Origin: DATBDN01 sp963715995
Lineage (GTDB): Bacteria > Actinomycetota > Thermoleophilia > Solirubrobacterales > Thermoleophilaceae
Assembly (NCBI GenBank): GCA_963715995.1
Contig: OY970283.1
Coordinates: 2,480,001-2,544,000, forward strand
DNA: 64,000 bases
Reading direction: 5' to 3'
Position numbers and translations under genes: made by a program. Positions 1-7,608 of the stretch are shown in pieces (position 1 is the first letter of the stretch; every line of letters begins with the position of its first letter). The notes beneath the pieces are model-generated. The model ran no database searches and had not been told where the DNA came from. It saw only the letters and a list, made by a program, of their open reading frames with translations.

Positions 1-120
1 GAGGCGGTCGGCGACGACGGCTACGCGTGGACGAAGATCCCCGGCAAGCGCAAGTTCAAGGGCGTCACCGAGGAGCAGGTGCTGTTCAGGGCGCGCCGCC
101 CGGAGCCCGAAGCGGACTGA
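1..120 (+). CDS. C-terminal fragment of a gene cut by the window edge, possibly a class III nucleotide cyclase
   Basis: Frame 1 is open from the first base and ends at TGA 118-120, giving the last 39 residues of a protein. The tail has a basic stretch (KIPGKRKFKGV) followed by VLFRARR. This resembles the end of class III adenylate/guanylate cyclase domains, where a basic segment precedes a final LFR-like strand. The likeness is weak and the catalytic part lies outside the window, so the family call is a guess. The open frame and stop are directly seen. Confidence 0.35.
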   Translation, partial: EAVGDDGYAWTKIPGKRKFKGVTEEQVLFRARRPEPEAD

Positions 121-149
121 CAACACGTATCCGCGGGCTGCACCCGGGG

Positions 150-155
150 TACCGT
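150..155 (+). promoter_or_regulatory. -10 hexamer TACCGT, probable leaderless promoter
   Basis: TACCGT lies 7 nt before the ATG at 163, the spacing seen at many starts in this window. Confidence 0.4.
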
Positions 156-162
156 TGGGGAG

Positions 163-834
163 ATGGCGACGCCGCTCGAGTTCGCTCGCGATGAGGTTGT
201 GCCGCGACTGCGCGGGCTGCTCCATGCGTACGCGTTCTGGTTCGCGCTCGCCGCGGCCGTCGTACTGGTTGTGATCGCGCACGACGCCCGCGCGCGAGTT
301 GGCGCGGTCATCTACGGCGTCGGGCTGTGCGCGCTGTTCGGCGCAAGTGCGACCTATCACCGCTGGCGTGGCAACCCACGCTGGAAGCCGATCCTGCGCC
401 GGGTCGACCACAGCACGATCTTCATCTTCATCGCCGCCAGCTACACGCCGATCGCGCTACTGGTGCTGGACGACCCGCTGCGGATCATCGTGCTCGCAAG
501 CATCTGGGCCGGCGCGCTTGCCGGCGTCGTCATGAGCATCGCGTGGATCGACGCGCCGCGGGTGCTGGTGGCGCTGTGCTACATCGCGGTTGGGTGGGTT
601 GCAGTCGTCGCGATGCCGCAGCTGTTCAGCCACCGCGGCGCGGCGCTGCCACTGCTGCTCCTGGCGGGCGGTGTCCTCTACTCGCTCGGCGCAGCCGCCT
701 ACGCGACGCAGCGCCCGAACCCGTGGCCCCGCACGTTCGGATTCCACGAGGTCTTCCACTCGCTCGTCATCGCCGCGGCGGTCGTCCACTTCGTGGCGAT
801 CGCCGGCGTGATCGCGAACCCCGTCAGCTCCTGA
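163..834 (+). CDS. Hemolysin III / PAQR-family membrane protein (TrhA-like)
   Basis: The 223-residue protein is almost entirely hydrophobic, with about seven predicted transmembrane helices, the usual size and topology of bacterial hemolysin III (YqfA/TrhA) proteins. Three family signatures are visible: SATYHRW near residues 62-68, RRVDHSTIFIF near 79-89, and FGFHEVFHS near 192-200 with a further His at about 210. These His residues correspond to the predicted metal site of the PAQR superfamily. Family members act in membrane lipid homeostasis; the hemolysin name is historical. The ATG at 163 has a -10-like TACCGT 7 nt upstream and no clear Shine-Dalgarno, suggesting a leaderless mRNA. Confidence 0.85.
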   Translation: MATPLEFARDEVVPRLRGLLHAYAFWFALAAAVVLVVIAHDARARVGAVIYGVGLCALFGASATYHRWRGNPRWKPILRRVDHSTIFIFIAASYTPIALLVLDDPLRIIVLASIWAGALAGVVMSIAWIDAPRVLVALCYIAVGWVAVVAMPQLFSHRGAALPLLLLAGGVLYSLGAAAYATQRPNPWPRTFGFHEVFHSLVIAAAVVHFVAIAGVIANPVSS

Positions 835-856
835 CGTAGCGCGGAAAAAACACCCC

Positions 857-876
857 GCCGGACTCGTTTGTCCGGC
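857..876. other. 7-bp inverted repeat directly before a start codon
   Basis: GCCGGAC and GTCCGGC flank a 6-nt TCGTTT spacer and end 2 nt before the ATG at 879. There is no Shine-Dalgarno between. It could be an operator or a structure controlling initiation of the ceramidase-like gene; the sequence does not decide. Confidence 0.4.
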
Positions 877-878
877 AC

Positions 879-3800
879 ATGGATGCTCGCCGACTCGCAC
901 TCACGCTTCCTTCGCTGCTCGCAGTAGCCGCTGCGCTCGCCATTCCGGGCTCTGCGCTGGCCGCCGCGCGGCCCAACGTCGAGGCCGGCGCCGCGATGAT
1001 CGACGGCACCTACCACGTCGGCAGCTCGGCGGGCCAGTACGCGTCCACGCGCGACGGTGGCTACGGCGACGTCGACCCGCACGCCCAGTCGGTGAAGAAC
1101 CAGGCCTCCTATGGAGTCGAGTCGCGCGAGAGCGTTCGCGCGCTGGTGATCAGAGGCGCGGGCGACAACCTGATCGCGATCGTCTCGGACGACCACTACA
1201 TCCCGCAGGACGCGCTCTGGCGGCGCACCGCGCAGATCCTCGACCAGAAGACCGGCGGGCTGATCAACACCAAGAACCTGACGATGACGGTGACGCACAA
1301 CCACTCGTCGCCGTCGTACTCGTCGCTCGACGCCGGCGTCTGGACCTTCCAGGACGCGTTCGACTTCCGCTTCTTCGACTACTACGCGAACCAGAACGCG
1401 ACCGCGGTGCTGAAGGCGCTCGAGCAGCTGCGCCCCGTGCGCGTGAGCGCCACGGTGGTGCGCTACGACGCGCAGCAGAAGAACCCGATGGGCCCGGGCT
1501 GGGCCGACGACGGCACGCCCGACGGCTTCCCGCGCCCTGACACCGATCACGACCTGTCGGTGGTGCACTTCCAGGATCTGCGCAAGCAGACCTCGGTGGC
1601 CACGCTGTTCAACTTCGGGCAGCACCCGGAGGACCTCGAGGGCTACGACCTGATCTCGGGCGAGTACCCCGAGGAGGCCGAGCGCTTCATCGATCGCACG
1701 GTCGGCGGCGTGTCGCTCATGTCGCAGAACGCCACCGGCACGAGTGAGGTCGAGGAGGACCGCTGGCACCCGGTCCACGACCGCGAGGTCTTCAACCACG
1801 CTCAGTACAACCAGATGGAGTGGGCTGCGCGCCAGCTCGGCAGCGCGGTCATCGGCGCGGTGCGCTCGATCCAGAAACAGGAGCCGAACCCGGACGACAC
1901 GCCCACGCCTTACGGCGGCACCTCCTACCACGACCGCTTCGTGCCCTGGATGTCGAAGTTCCCGGTGGCGATGGAGGACCGCTGGTTCCCCGGCCCCGTC
2001 TCGCATCCCTATCCCGGAGTCAGCTCATGCCGTACTGATCCCGCGCTCCAGGGCGACCCGCGCCTGCCGGTCGCCGGGCTGCCGGACTGCGAAGAGGTGC
2101 CTGCGGGCGACTCACTCTCGCCGGTGATCGCGCAGACGGGCATCGCCTTCCCGGGCATCTCCACCGACAGCTTCGAGCAGCTCGGCGTGCCCGTCCCGGA
2201 GAACCTCTCGGCGCCGTCCACCGGCGCGCTCGAGGACACGCTCGGCGTGCACATGCAGGCGTTCCGGCTCGGCCCGATCCTGTTCACCGTCTGCTCCTGC
2301 GAGCAGTGGGTGGAGCAGTCCTACAACATCAAGACGCGCACGGACCAGGTGGCGCACGACGAGTGGCTCGGCTACGACCCGACCTCCAAGAATGCCGACC
2401 CGACCGAGAACTGCACGCGTAAGAACAGGCTCACCTGGACCTGCAACGTCTGGGACTACCCGATGGTCGGCAAGCCGCAGGTGCACGAGGTCTCGGACGC
2501 CCTGATCGAGCACATGCGCGCGCAGATCAAGAACGACGCGAAGGGCTGGGACGACCCGAACTGCAACGAGCTCGGCTGCGGCTACCAGGCCGAGTCCGAG
2601 CCGACCGACGTGTCGAAGATCCGCGGCAACTACACCCACGACGACTCGAAGCTCAACTCCAAGTTCGGCTACAAGCTCACGTTCACGATCGCGATGGCCA
2701 ACGACTACAACGGCTACATCGCGTCGTATCGGGAGTTCATGGACCACGACCACTACCGCAAGGCGCTGACCGGCTGGGGCCCGCACTCTTCCGACTACTA
2801 CGCCACGCGGCTGGCACAGCTCGGCCGCGCGCTCAAGGGCGAGACCACCGCGCAGCACGACGTGGACAGCCAGACCGAGCCGTCGAAGGCGAGCCAGGCG
2901 TGGGCGCCGTTCGTGGCCAAGGAGGTGGCTGACCAGAACGCGGAGGACGCAAAGGTGCAGGCCATCGGCCAGGCCGCGGCGACCGGTGTCCAGGCCTACG
3001 CGCTGACGCTGCCCGACGACGGCGGCCAGGATCAGGCGCTGACGCAGCCGAAGGACATCGAGCGCTTCGACGCGACCACCTTCAGCTGGGACGGCGGCAA
3101 CAACTACAGCGACAACCCGGACGTGACGGTCGAACGCGAGGTCTCCCCGGGCAAGTGGCAGGCATTCGCCGACCAGACGGGCGAGGTGCCGGTGACGCTG
3201 AAGTACCCGCAGTCGTCGGGAGGCACGTTCGACCCGGCGGCGATCGCAGAGGGCATCGCCGGCTACCACGCGCAGCCGCAGGAGTGGCGCTGGACCGCGA
3301 GCTTCGAGGCCTTCGTCTCACGCTTCCCGCTGGTCGATCCACAGGGGAACCCCTACACGGCCACGCCGACCGGGAACTACCGCTTCGTGGTCCACGGCGT
3401 CTGGCGCAAGGGCAACGCCGACACCGCCTACACGCGCATCTCGAACCCGTTCCAGGTGAAGCCGTGGTCGGGCATCACGGTCGAGAACGCCAAGACCGAC
3501 AGCGACGGGCACGTCGTCTTCGATGCGGGCCCGGCACACAAGGTCGCGGAGCAGACGGTGCGCAGCACCGCGCGGCCGGCGTTCACGGCCGGCAACACGC
3601 CGGTGGAGTTCACGATCGGGCCGGTCGACTTCCCGGACACGGCGAAGGATCAGGCGGCAACGGGCGCACGCTTCCTGAACAGCACGCGCGGCTACTCGGG
3701 GTCGAGCATGCAGGAGGTCGAGCACTACTGCCTCGACTGCACGTTCCGGCCCTGGCTCGACGCGACCGACCGGCTGATCGCGACGGTCACGATCGAGCGC

Positions 3801-3953
3801 GCGAACGGCAGAACACGGACCGCGACGCTGCGGCCCGACTCAGAGGGTCACTTCAGCACCGACGCGAAGCTGAGGCAGGGCGACAAGGCCACGATCGCGA
3901 TCCAGGACGCCTGGGGCGACGGCGGAACGCCGGCGACGCTGACGGGCGCTTAG
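879..3953 (+). CDS. Secreted neutral/alkaline ceramidase-like hydrolase
   Basis: A 1024-residue protein with a clear Sec signal peptide (residues 1 to about 29, ending ALA-AA). The mature N-terminal half has the layout of the neutral/alkaline non-lysosomal ceramidase family: an opening GAAMID segment, a His-rich THNHSSPS motif near 139-146 in the position of the zinc-binding histidines, then FNFGQHPEDL and SQNATGTSE, matching the NF-x-HP and G-A-x-G-D blocks. Ceramidases hydrolyse the N-acyl bond of ceramides. The C-terminal third looks like beta-sandwich domains. At over 1000 residues it is longer than typical bacterial ceramidases (about 650), so substrate is uncertain. It is followed by a convergent-gene repeat element rather than a simple terminator. 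Confidence 0.6.
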   Translation: MDARRLALTLPSLLAVAAALAIPGSALAAARPNVEAGAAMIDGTYHVGSSAGQYASTRDGGYGDVDPHAQSVKNQASYGVESRESVRALVIRGAGDNLIAIVSDDHYIPQDALWRRTAQILDQKTGGLINTKNLTMTVTHNHSSPSYSSLDAGVWTFQDAFDFRFFDYYANQNATAVLKALEQLRPVRVSATVVRYDAQQKNPMGPGWADDGTPDGFPRPDTDHDLSVVHFQDLRKQTSVATLFNFGQHPEDLEGYDLISGEYPEEAERFIDRTVGGVSLMSQNATGTSEVEEDRWHPVHDREVFNHAQYNQMEWAARQLGSAVIGAVRSIQKQEPNPDDTPTPYGGTSYHDRFVPWMSKFPVAMEDRWFPGPVSHPYPGVSSCRTDPALQGDPRLPVAGLPDCEEVPAGDSLSPVIAQTGIAFPGISTDSFEQLGVPVPENLSAPSTGALEDTLGVHMQAFRLGPILFTVCSCEQWVEQSYNIKTRTDQVAHDEWLGYDPTSKNADPTENCTRKNRLTWTCNVWDYPMVGKPQVHEVSDALIEHMRAQIKNDAKGWDDPNCNELGCGYQAESEPTDVSKIRGNYTHDDSKLNSKFGYKLTFTIAMANDYNGYIASYREFMDHDHYRKALTGWGPHSSDYYATRLAQLGRALKGETTAQHDVDSQTEPSKASQAWAPFVAKEVADQNAEDAKVQAIGQAAATGVQAYALTLPDDGGQDQALTQPKDIERFDATTFSWDGGNNYSDNPDVTVEREVSPGKWQAFADQTGEVPVTLKYPQSSGGTFDPAAIAEGIAGYHAQPQEWRWTASFEAFVSRFPLVDPQGNPYTATPTGNYRFVVHGVWRKGNADTAYTRISNPFQVKPWSGITVENAKTDSDGHVVFDAGPAHKVAEQTVRSTARPAFTAGNTPVEFTIGPVDFPDTAKDQAATGARFLNSTRGYSGSSMQEVEHYCLDCTFRPWLDATDRLIATVTIERANGRTRTATLRPDSEGHFSTDAKLRQGDKATIAIQDAWGDGGTPATLTGA

Positions 3954-3984
3954 AGCGTTCTCACAGCCACCGCGCGCCGGCCGC

Positions 3985-4218
3985 GCTCGTCCGTGGCCTC
4001 CGCTTGGTGCTCGTCCGTGGCCGGCGCTTGGTGCTCGTCCGTGGCCTCCGCTTGGTGCTCGTCCGTGGCCTCCGCTTGGTGCTCGTCCGTGGCCGGCGCT
4101 TGGTGCTCGTCCGTGGTCTCCGCTTGGTGCTCGTCCGTGGCCTCCGCCGGCTCGTCCGTGGCCTCCGCGTAGCTCGCGCGTGGCCTCCGCTTGGTGCTCG
4201 TCCGCGATCTCCGCGTAG
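3985..4218. repeat. 24-bp tandem repeat array
   Basis: About seven near-perfect 24-bp units followed by degenerate and shortened copies. Each unit contains GTGGCCTCCGCTTGG or the variant GTGGCCGGCGCTTGG. Being a multiple of three it stays open in several frames, so long frames across it are artefacts. There are no spacers, so it is not a CRISPR array. Confidence 0.9.
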
Positions 4219-4312
4219 CTCGCGCTGGCGCTGCGGCGCGCAAACAGCCGCGGCCAAGGGGCGGCTGATGTGGCGCTCGCGGGGGTCGCGGGGCGGTCCT
4301 TCTGGGTCGGCT

Positions 4313-4351
4313 GTGCGACATAGACCACCCATGCGGTGGTTTATGTCGCAC
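4313..4351. other. 17-bp-stem hairpin (A1)
   Basis: GTGCGACATAGACCACC pairs with the facing arm around a 5-nt CATGC loop. The only non-Watson-Crick pair is G-U when read as plus-strand RNA, the strand that would enter from the upstream ceramidase-like gene. Confidence 0.85.
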
Positions 4352-4414
4352 GGCTCACCCGGCGGAGGGTGCTCGCCGCGGGGCCGGGCGCGAGGCGGCG
4401 GCGCGCGGATCCGA

Positions 4415-4466
4415 CGATCGTCGGGGACTTTTAGGTGCCAGGGCACCCAAAAGTCCCCAACGATCG
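4415..4466. other. 25-bp-stem hairpin (A2)
   Basis: The arms 4415-4439 and 4442-4466 are complementary apart from two pairs. Both exceptions become G-U in minus-strand RNA, the strand that would enter from the leftward gene ending at 4678. The stem includes GGGGACTTTT. Confidence 0.85.
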
Positions 4467-4575
4467 CTCCAAGCGGGAACCGCGCCGCGAGCGGACGGGC
4501 GCAGACGCCTCTTCAGCCACCCCTTGGCCGACGCAGTTTGCGCCTCGAAGCGCCAGCGCAAGCGCGCGGAGAGCG

Positions 4576-4640
4576 GCGGAGGCGGAGAGCGCGGCGGCGG
4601 AGAGCGCGGAGGCGGAGAGCGCGGAGGCGGAGAGCGCGGC
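4576..4640. repeat. 15-bp tandem repeat (GGAGGCGGAGAGCGC type)
   Basis: Roughly four units of GCGGAGGCGGAGAGC with single-base variants, immediately downstream of the right core of element A. Confidence 0.8.
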
Positions 4641-4677
4641 GTCGCCAGCCGCGCACGGGAGGATCGAAACGGGGTTC

Positions 4678-5316
4678 TTAGTCGTCGCGCGCCGGGCGCT
4701 GGAAGTCCAGGCGCTTCACTTCGCCGATCGTCGAGCCTGCCAGCCGCAGGGAGGTCTGGAACCCCTCCTGCCCCAGCTCGCCCGCGGTCAGGCGCCGGCG
4801 CAGGTCTGACAGCGCCGCCTTGCCGTCCTCGTCGAGATCGACTCCGGTCGGCTCGAACAGCACGATGTGGCGGGGGCGGCCGGCGGTCGTCGCAAGCCGC
4901 AGGAACGGCTCGCGCTCCTCGGGGGCCAGGGTCTCGGCCACGAGCACCACCGTCTCGCTCGCTTCGAGGCGCTTCGTGACCGCGTTCAGCAGCAGCTCGG
5001 CCGCGCGCTCGTCCAGCTCCTCGGTCGGCACGCGGCCCTCGAGCAGCGAGCGCACCTTGTTCATCGAGAAGACGGCGCCGCGGTTCTGAACGAGCCGGCC
5101 GACGAAGGCCTCGGCCTCCGCGGGGTCGCTCGAGGCCACCACGACGAGGCTCCCGGGCGAATACATGAGCTCCTCGGAAGGCTTGAGAACGCGGTTGCGC
5201 GTCGAGATGTCGGCCGGCCGCTGAGGCCCGCCCTCGCGGCGCGGGCGCTCGGACGACCAGCCGAGGCGCTCGTCATCGCCGATCTTCACGCTGCGCGGCT
5301 TCGAGGACTGTTCCAT
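4678..5316 (-). CDS. Degenerate P-loop kinase-like protein (polynucleotide kinase-like fold)
   Basis: This 212-residue protein has, from about residue 55, the order of elements found in P-loop kinase domains of the polynucleotide kinase/AAA_33 type. A hydrophobic strand (GSLVVVAS) is followed by SSDPAEAEAF where the Walker A loop (GxxxxGKS/T) should be. Then come a helix with RSLLEG, a long helix, a strand ETVVLVAETL, and EREPFLRLA. The Walker A glycines, Lys and Ser/Thr are absent, so ATP-dependent catalysis is unlikely. The first 50 residues are charged and probably disordered. I chose ATG 5316 because TAGGCT lies 7 nt upstream and longer starts run into the HMG-CoA reductase gene, which ends at 5327. 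A structural or regulatory pseudoenzyme role is inferred. Confidence 0.6.
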   Translation of the reverse strand: MEQSSKPRSVKIGDDERLGWSSERPRREGGPQRPADISTRNRVLKPSEELMYSPGSLVVVASSDPAEAEAFVGRLVQNRGAVFSMNKVRSLLEGRVPTEELDERAAELLLNAVTKRLEASETVVLVAETLAPEEREPFLRLATTAGRPRHIVLFEPTGVDLDEDGKAALSDLRRRLTAGELGQEGFQTSLRLAGSTIGEVKRLDFQRPARDD

Positions 5317-5323
5317 CACGCCA

Positions 5324-5329
5324 AGCCTA
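5324..5329 (-). promoter_or_regulatory. -10 hexamer TAGGCT
   Basis: TAGGCT on the minus strand, 7 nt before the ATG at 5316. It would give the kinase-like gene its own leaderless promoter inside the end of the operon. Confidence 0.4.
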
Positions 5330-6502
5330 GGGACGGTTGCGCCCATAGAGGTCATGAGCCTCGACCCACTCCTCCGCGACGATCGCCGAACCGAGCGACA
5401 GTTCCCCGCAGAGCACCGTCGCAGCCACGATCTCGGCGAATTTCTGGACCTTGCCGGCGCCGTAGCAATCGAGCAGCTCCAGGCATTCGCGCTGCGTGGC
5501 CAGGCCGGTGCCGCCGCCGTAGGTGGCCACGATCAGCGACGGGATCGTGACCGAGTAGTAGTAGTCGCCGTTCGGCCGCAGCTCGGCGTGGACGAATGCC
5601 GCGGAGGACTCGGCCACGTTCGCCGCATCCTGGCCGGTGGCGATGAACATCGCCGTGATCCCGTTGGCCGAATGGGCACCGTTGTTGTTGACGCCAGACA
5701 TGAAGCCGCCGAGGTTCGACACCTGGCGCGCGCGGAACATCAGCTCGGTGTTCGAGCGCATCACCCGCTCGATCACCTCGTTCCTGATCACGGCCTCCGC
5801 CACCACCCGCTTTCCGCGCGTGTGGAGCATGTTCACCTGCGAGCTCTTCTTGTCGGTGGCGAAGTTGGACTCGAGGAAGTAGTGCTCGATGCCCGGGTAG
5901 TTGTCCTTGATCCACCGACAGGCCGCCTGTGTGGCCTTGCCGGTGAGGTTCTGGCCTGCGGCGTCACCGGTCGTGTAGTCGAAGCGCGTGAACAACATGC
6001 GGCTGGCGCTGTACTGCTCGATCTCGATCAGCCTGCCCGAGCGCGTCGTGCTCTCCGCCTGCTCCTTGATCGCGTCGAAGTTGTCGCGCAGCCACTGGCC
6101 GAACGCGCGTGCCTCGCGCGCGCTTGGGAACAGGAACGCCGGCGCGCGCTGCATGCGGTCGTCCAGGATCGTCGTGGTCACGCCGCCGGACTCGTGCAGC
6201 AGCCGCATGCCGCGGTTGTATGAGGCCACGAGCGTGCCCTCCGCCGTGGCCAGCGGCACGTAGAACTCGCCCTGCGCGTGCTCGCCGTTCACCAGCAGCG
6301 GGCCCGCGAGGCCGATCGGCACCTGCGCCACACCGATGAACTGCTCGACGTTGCCCGACAGCGCGCCCGGATCGAACGAGTAGCTCGTCACGTGCTCGAG
6401 TTCCACCCCGGTCTGCTCGCGCACGAACTCGGCGCGCTTCTGCGCCGCTTCGCGCGTGTAGTCGTCGTCGCGGTCGCGGGGGACCGGCACGCGCTCGCTC
6501 AA
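5327..6502 (-). CDS. Class I-type hydroxymethylglutaryl-CoA reductase
   Basis: HMG-CoA reductase catalyses the NADPH-dependent interconversion of HMG-CoA and mevalonate. The 391-residue protein has no membrane domain and carries the class hallmarks: VPIGLAGPLL near 61-70, PLATAEGT with the catalytic Glu at about 88, TDKKSSQVN with the catalytic Lys at about 218-219, VNNNGAHSANG and TGQDAAN with the catalytic Asp at about 292, and EAHDLYGR with the catalytic His at about 383. All four catalytic residues are present. The start is taken as TTG 6502, which overlaps the alcohol dehydrogenase stop as TTGA; GTG 6490 is an alternative. No other mevalonate-pathway gene is in the window. Confidence 0.9.
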   Translation of the reverse strand: MSERVPVPRDRDDDYTREAAQKRAEFVREQTGVELEHVTSYSFDPGALSGNVEQFIGVAQVPIGLAGPLLVNGEHAQGEFYVPLATAEGTLVASYNRGMRLLHESGGVTTTILDDRMQRAPAFLFPSAREARAFGQWLRDNFDAIKEQAESTTRSGRLIEIEQYSASRMLFTRFDYTTGDAAGQNLTGKATQAACRWIKDNYPGIEHYFLESNFATDKKSSQVNMLHTRGKRVVAEAVIRNEVIERVMRSNTELMFRARQVSNLGGFMSGVNNNGAHSANGITAMFIATGQDAANVAESSAAFVHAELRPNGDYYYSVTIPSLIVATYGGGTGLATQRECLELLDCYGAGKVQKFAEIVAATVLCGELSLGSAIVAEEWVEAHDLYGRNRP

Positions 6503-7608
6503 AAGACCACCGCCTGTCGCACGCCCTGGCCGGCAGCCAGGCGGTCGAAGCCTTCGTTCAGCTCGTCGAGCGCGAGTGTGTGGGTGAGCAGCCGGTCGAC
6601 CGGCAGGCGACCCGCCTTGTACATGTCGATGAAGCGCGGGATGTCGCGCTTCGGCACGCACGAGCCGAGGTACGACCCCTTGAGCGTGCGCTCCTCGGCG
6701 ACCAGGCTGACCGCGGGGATCGACAGCATCGCGTCGGGGTGCGGCAGCCCGACCGTCACGGTGGTGCCGCCACGGCGCGTGGCCGCGTAGGCCTCGGCGA
6801 GCACGCCCGCGCTGCCGACGGTCTCGATCGCCTTGTCCACGCCGCCGCCGGTGATCCCGCGCACCTCCGCCACGGCCTCCGGGCCGGCGAGCACGGCATG
6901 CGTGGCGCCAAGCTCACGTGCCAGCCGGAGCTTGTCGCGCACCGTGTCCACGGCCACCACTGTGCCCGCACCCGACAGCACCACACCAAGCAGAGCGGAC
7001 AGGCCGACGCCGCCGAGCCCGAAGATCGCGACCCGGTCGTCGGGCGTGATGACGGCGCTGTTGGTGGCGGCCCCCACGCCCGTCAGCACCGCGCAGCCGA
7101 ACAGCGCGGCGACCTCGTACGGGAGGTCGTCGTCCACCTTCACGGCGGACTGGGACGACACGACGATGTGGTCGGCGAACGCCGAGACGCCGAGGTGATG
7201 GTGGTAGCCGTGCCAGCGCCGATCGCCGGTGAGCAGCGTCCCGGCGGTGTTGGCGGTCGCGCCAGGCTCGCACAGCGCGGCTCGTCCCGACAGACAGGGC
7301 AGGCAGTGGCCGCAGCTCGGCACGAACGCGAGCACCACGTGGTCGCCGCTCGCAAAGCCCTGCACGTCTGGGCCGCACTCGACCACCTCGCCGGCCGCCT
7401 CGTGGCCCAGCACCATCGGCATCACGCGCGGGCGCGAGCCGTCGATCACCGACAGATCCGAGTGGCACAGCCCGGCCGCGCCGACCTTCACCAGCAGCTC
7501 GCCCGGCCCCGGCCCATCGAGGTCGAGCTCTTCGATCGCCAGCGGCTTCGACTCGGCGTACGGCTTCTCGAGCCCCATCTCGCGCAGCACGGCGCCGCGA
7601 ACCTTCAT
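6499..7608 (-). CDS. Zinc-dependent medium-chain alcohol dehydrogenase
   Basis: A 369-residue class III-like alcohol dehydrogenase. Catalytic zinc ligands are seen in GLCHSD (Cys48) and LGHEAAG (His69, Glu70), with a third Cys in FGCAVLTG. The structural zinc is held by Cys99, Cys102, Cys105 and Cys113. The Rossmann motif GLGGVGL is followed by an Asp in VVAVDT, which favours NAD over NADP. The gene sits in a leftward operon, overlapping the thioesterase upstream (ATGA, 7605-7608) and HMG-CoA reductase downstream (TTGA). A role oxidising or reducing a CoA-linked or lipid alcohol is inferred from these neighbours; the true substrate is unknown. Confidence 0.9.
   Translation of the reverse strand: MKVRGAVLREMGLEKPYAESKPLAIEELDLDGPGPGELLVKVGAAGLCHSDLSVIDGSRPRVMPMVLGHEAAGEVVECGPDVQGFASGDHVVLAFVPSCGHCLPCLSGRAALCEPGATANTAGTLLTGDRRWHGYHHHLGVSAFADHIVVSSQSAVKVDDDLPYEVAALFGCAVLTGVGAATNSAVITPDDRVAIFGLGGVGLSALLGVVLSGAGTVVAVDTVRDKLRLARELGATHAVLAGPEAVAEVRGITGGGVDKAIETVGSAGVLAEAYAATRRGGTTVTVGLPHPDAMLSIPAVSLVAEERTLKGSYLGSCVPKRDIPRFIDMYKAGRLPVDRLLTHTLALDELNEGFDRLAAGQGVRQAVVF

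Larger units (their letters stand above)
3954..4677. repeat. Two-armed hairpin/tandem-repeat intergenic element (copy A)
   Basis: This 724-bp gap between convergent genes holds no credible gene. Two arms point outward from the centre. Left arm, read on the minus strand: hairpin 4313-4351, conserved core 4241-4267, then 24-bp tandem repeats 3985-4218. Right arm, read on the plus strand: hairpin 4415-4466, core 4514-4540, then 15-bp repeats 4576-4640. Both cores share CAGCCRCCCCTTGGCC followed by GCWGTTTG. The central stretch of about 330 bp recurs almost unchanged, inverted, at about 43523-43863. I do not recognise this as an IS, REP or CRISPR family. Confidence 0.8.

Noticed and set aside
163..834. 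Haemolytic toxin
   Set aside because: Hemolysin III-family proteins are PAQR-type integral membrane proteins; toxin activity is not implied by the fold.
3985..4218. CRISPR array
   Set aside because: The units are contiguous without unique spacers, and no cas genes are in the window.
3950..4351. Minus-strand frame encoding an eight-residue repeat (TDEHQAEA type) across the 24-bp array
   Set aside because: A 24-bp unit keeps several frames open by arithmetic. There is no start signal, and the homologous element at 43419-44084 has an 18-bp unit encoding something unrelated.
3155..4681. 508-residue plus-strand frame overlapping the ceramidase-like gene and element A
   Set aside because: It is a GC-rich shadow frame, Arg-rich and lacking any domain; the ceramidase frame is supported by a signal peptide and motifs.
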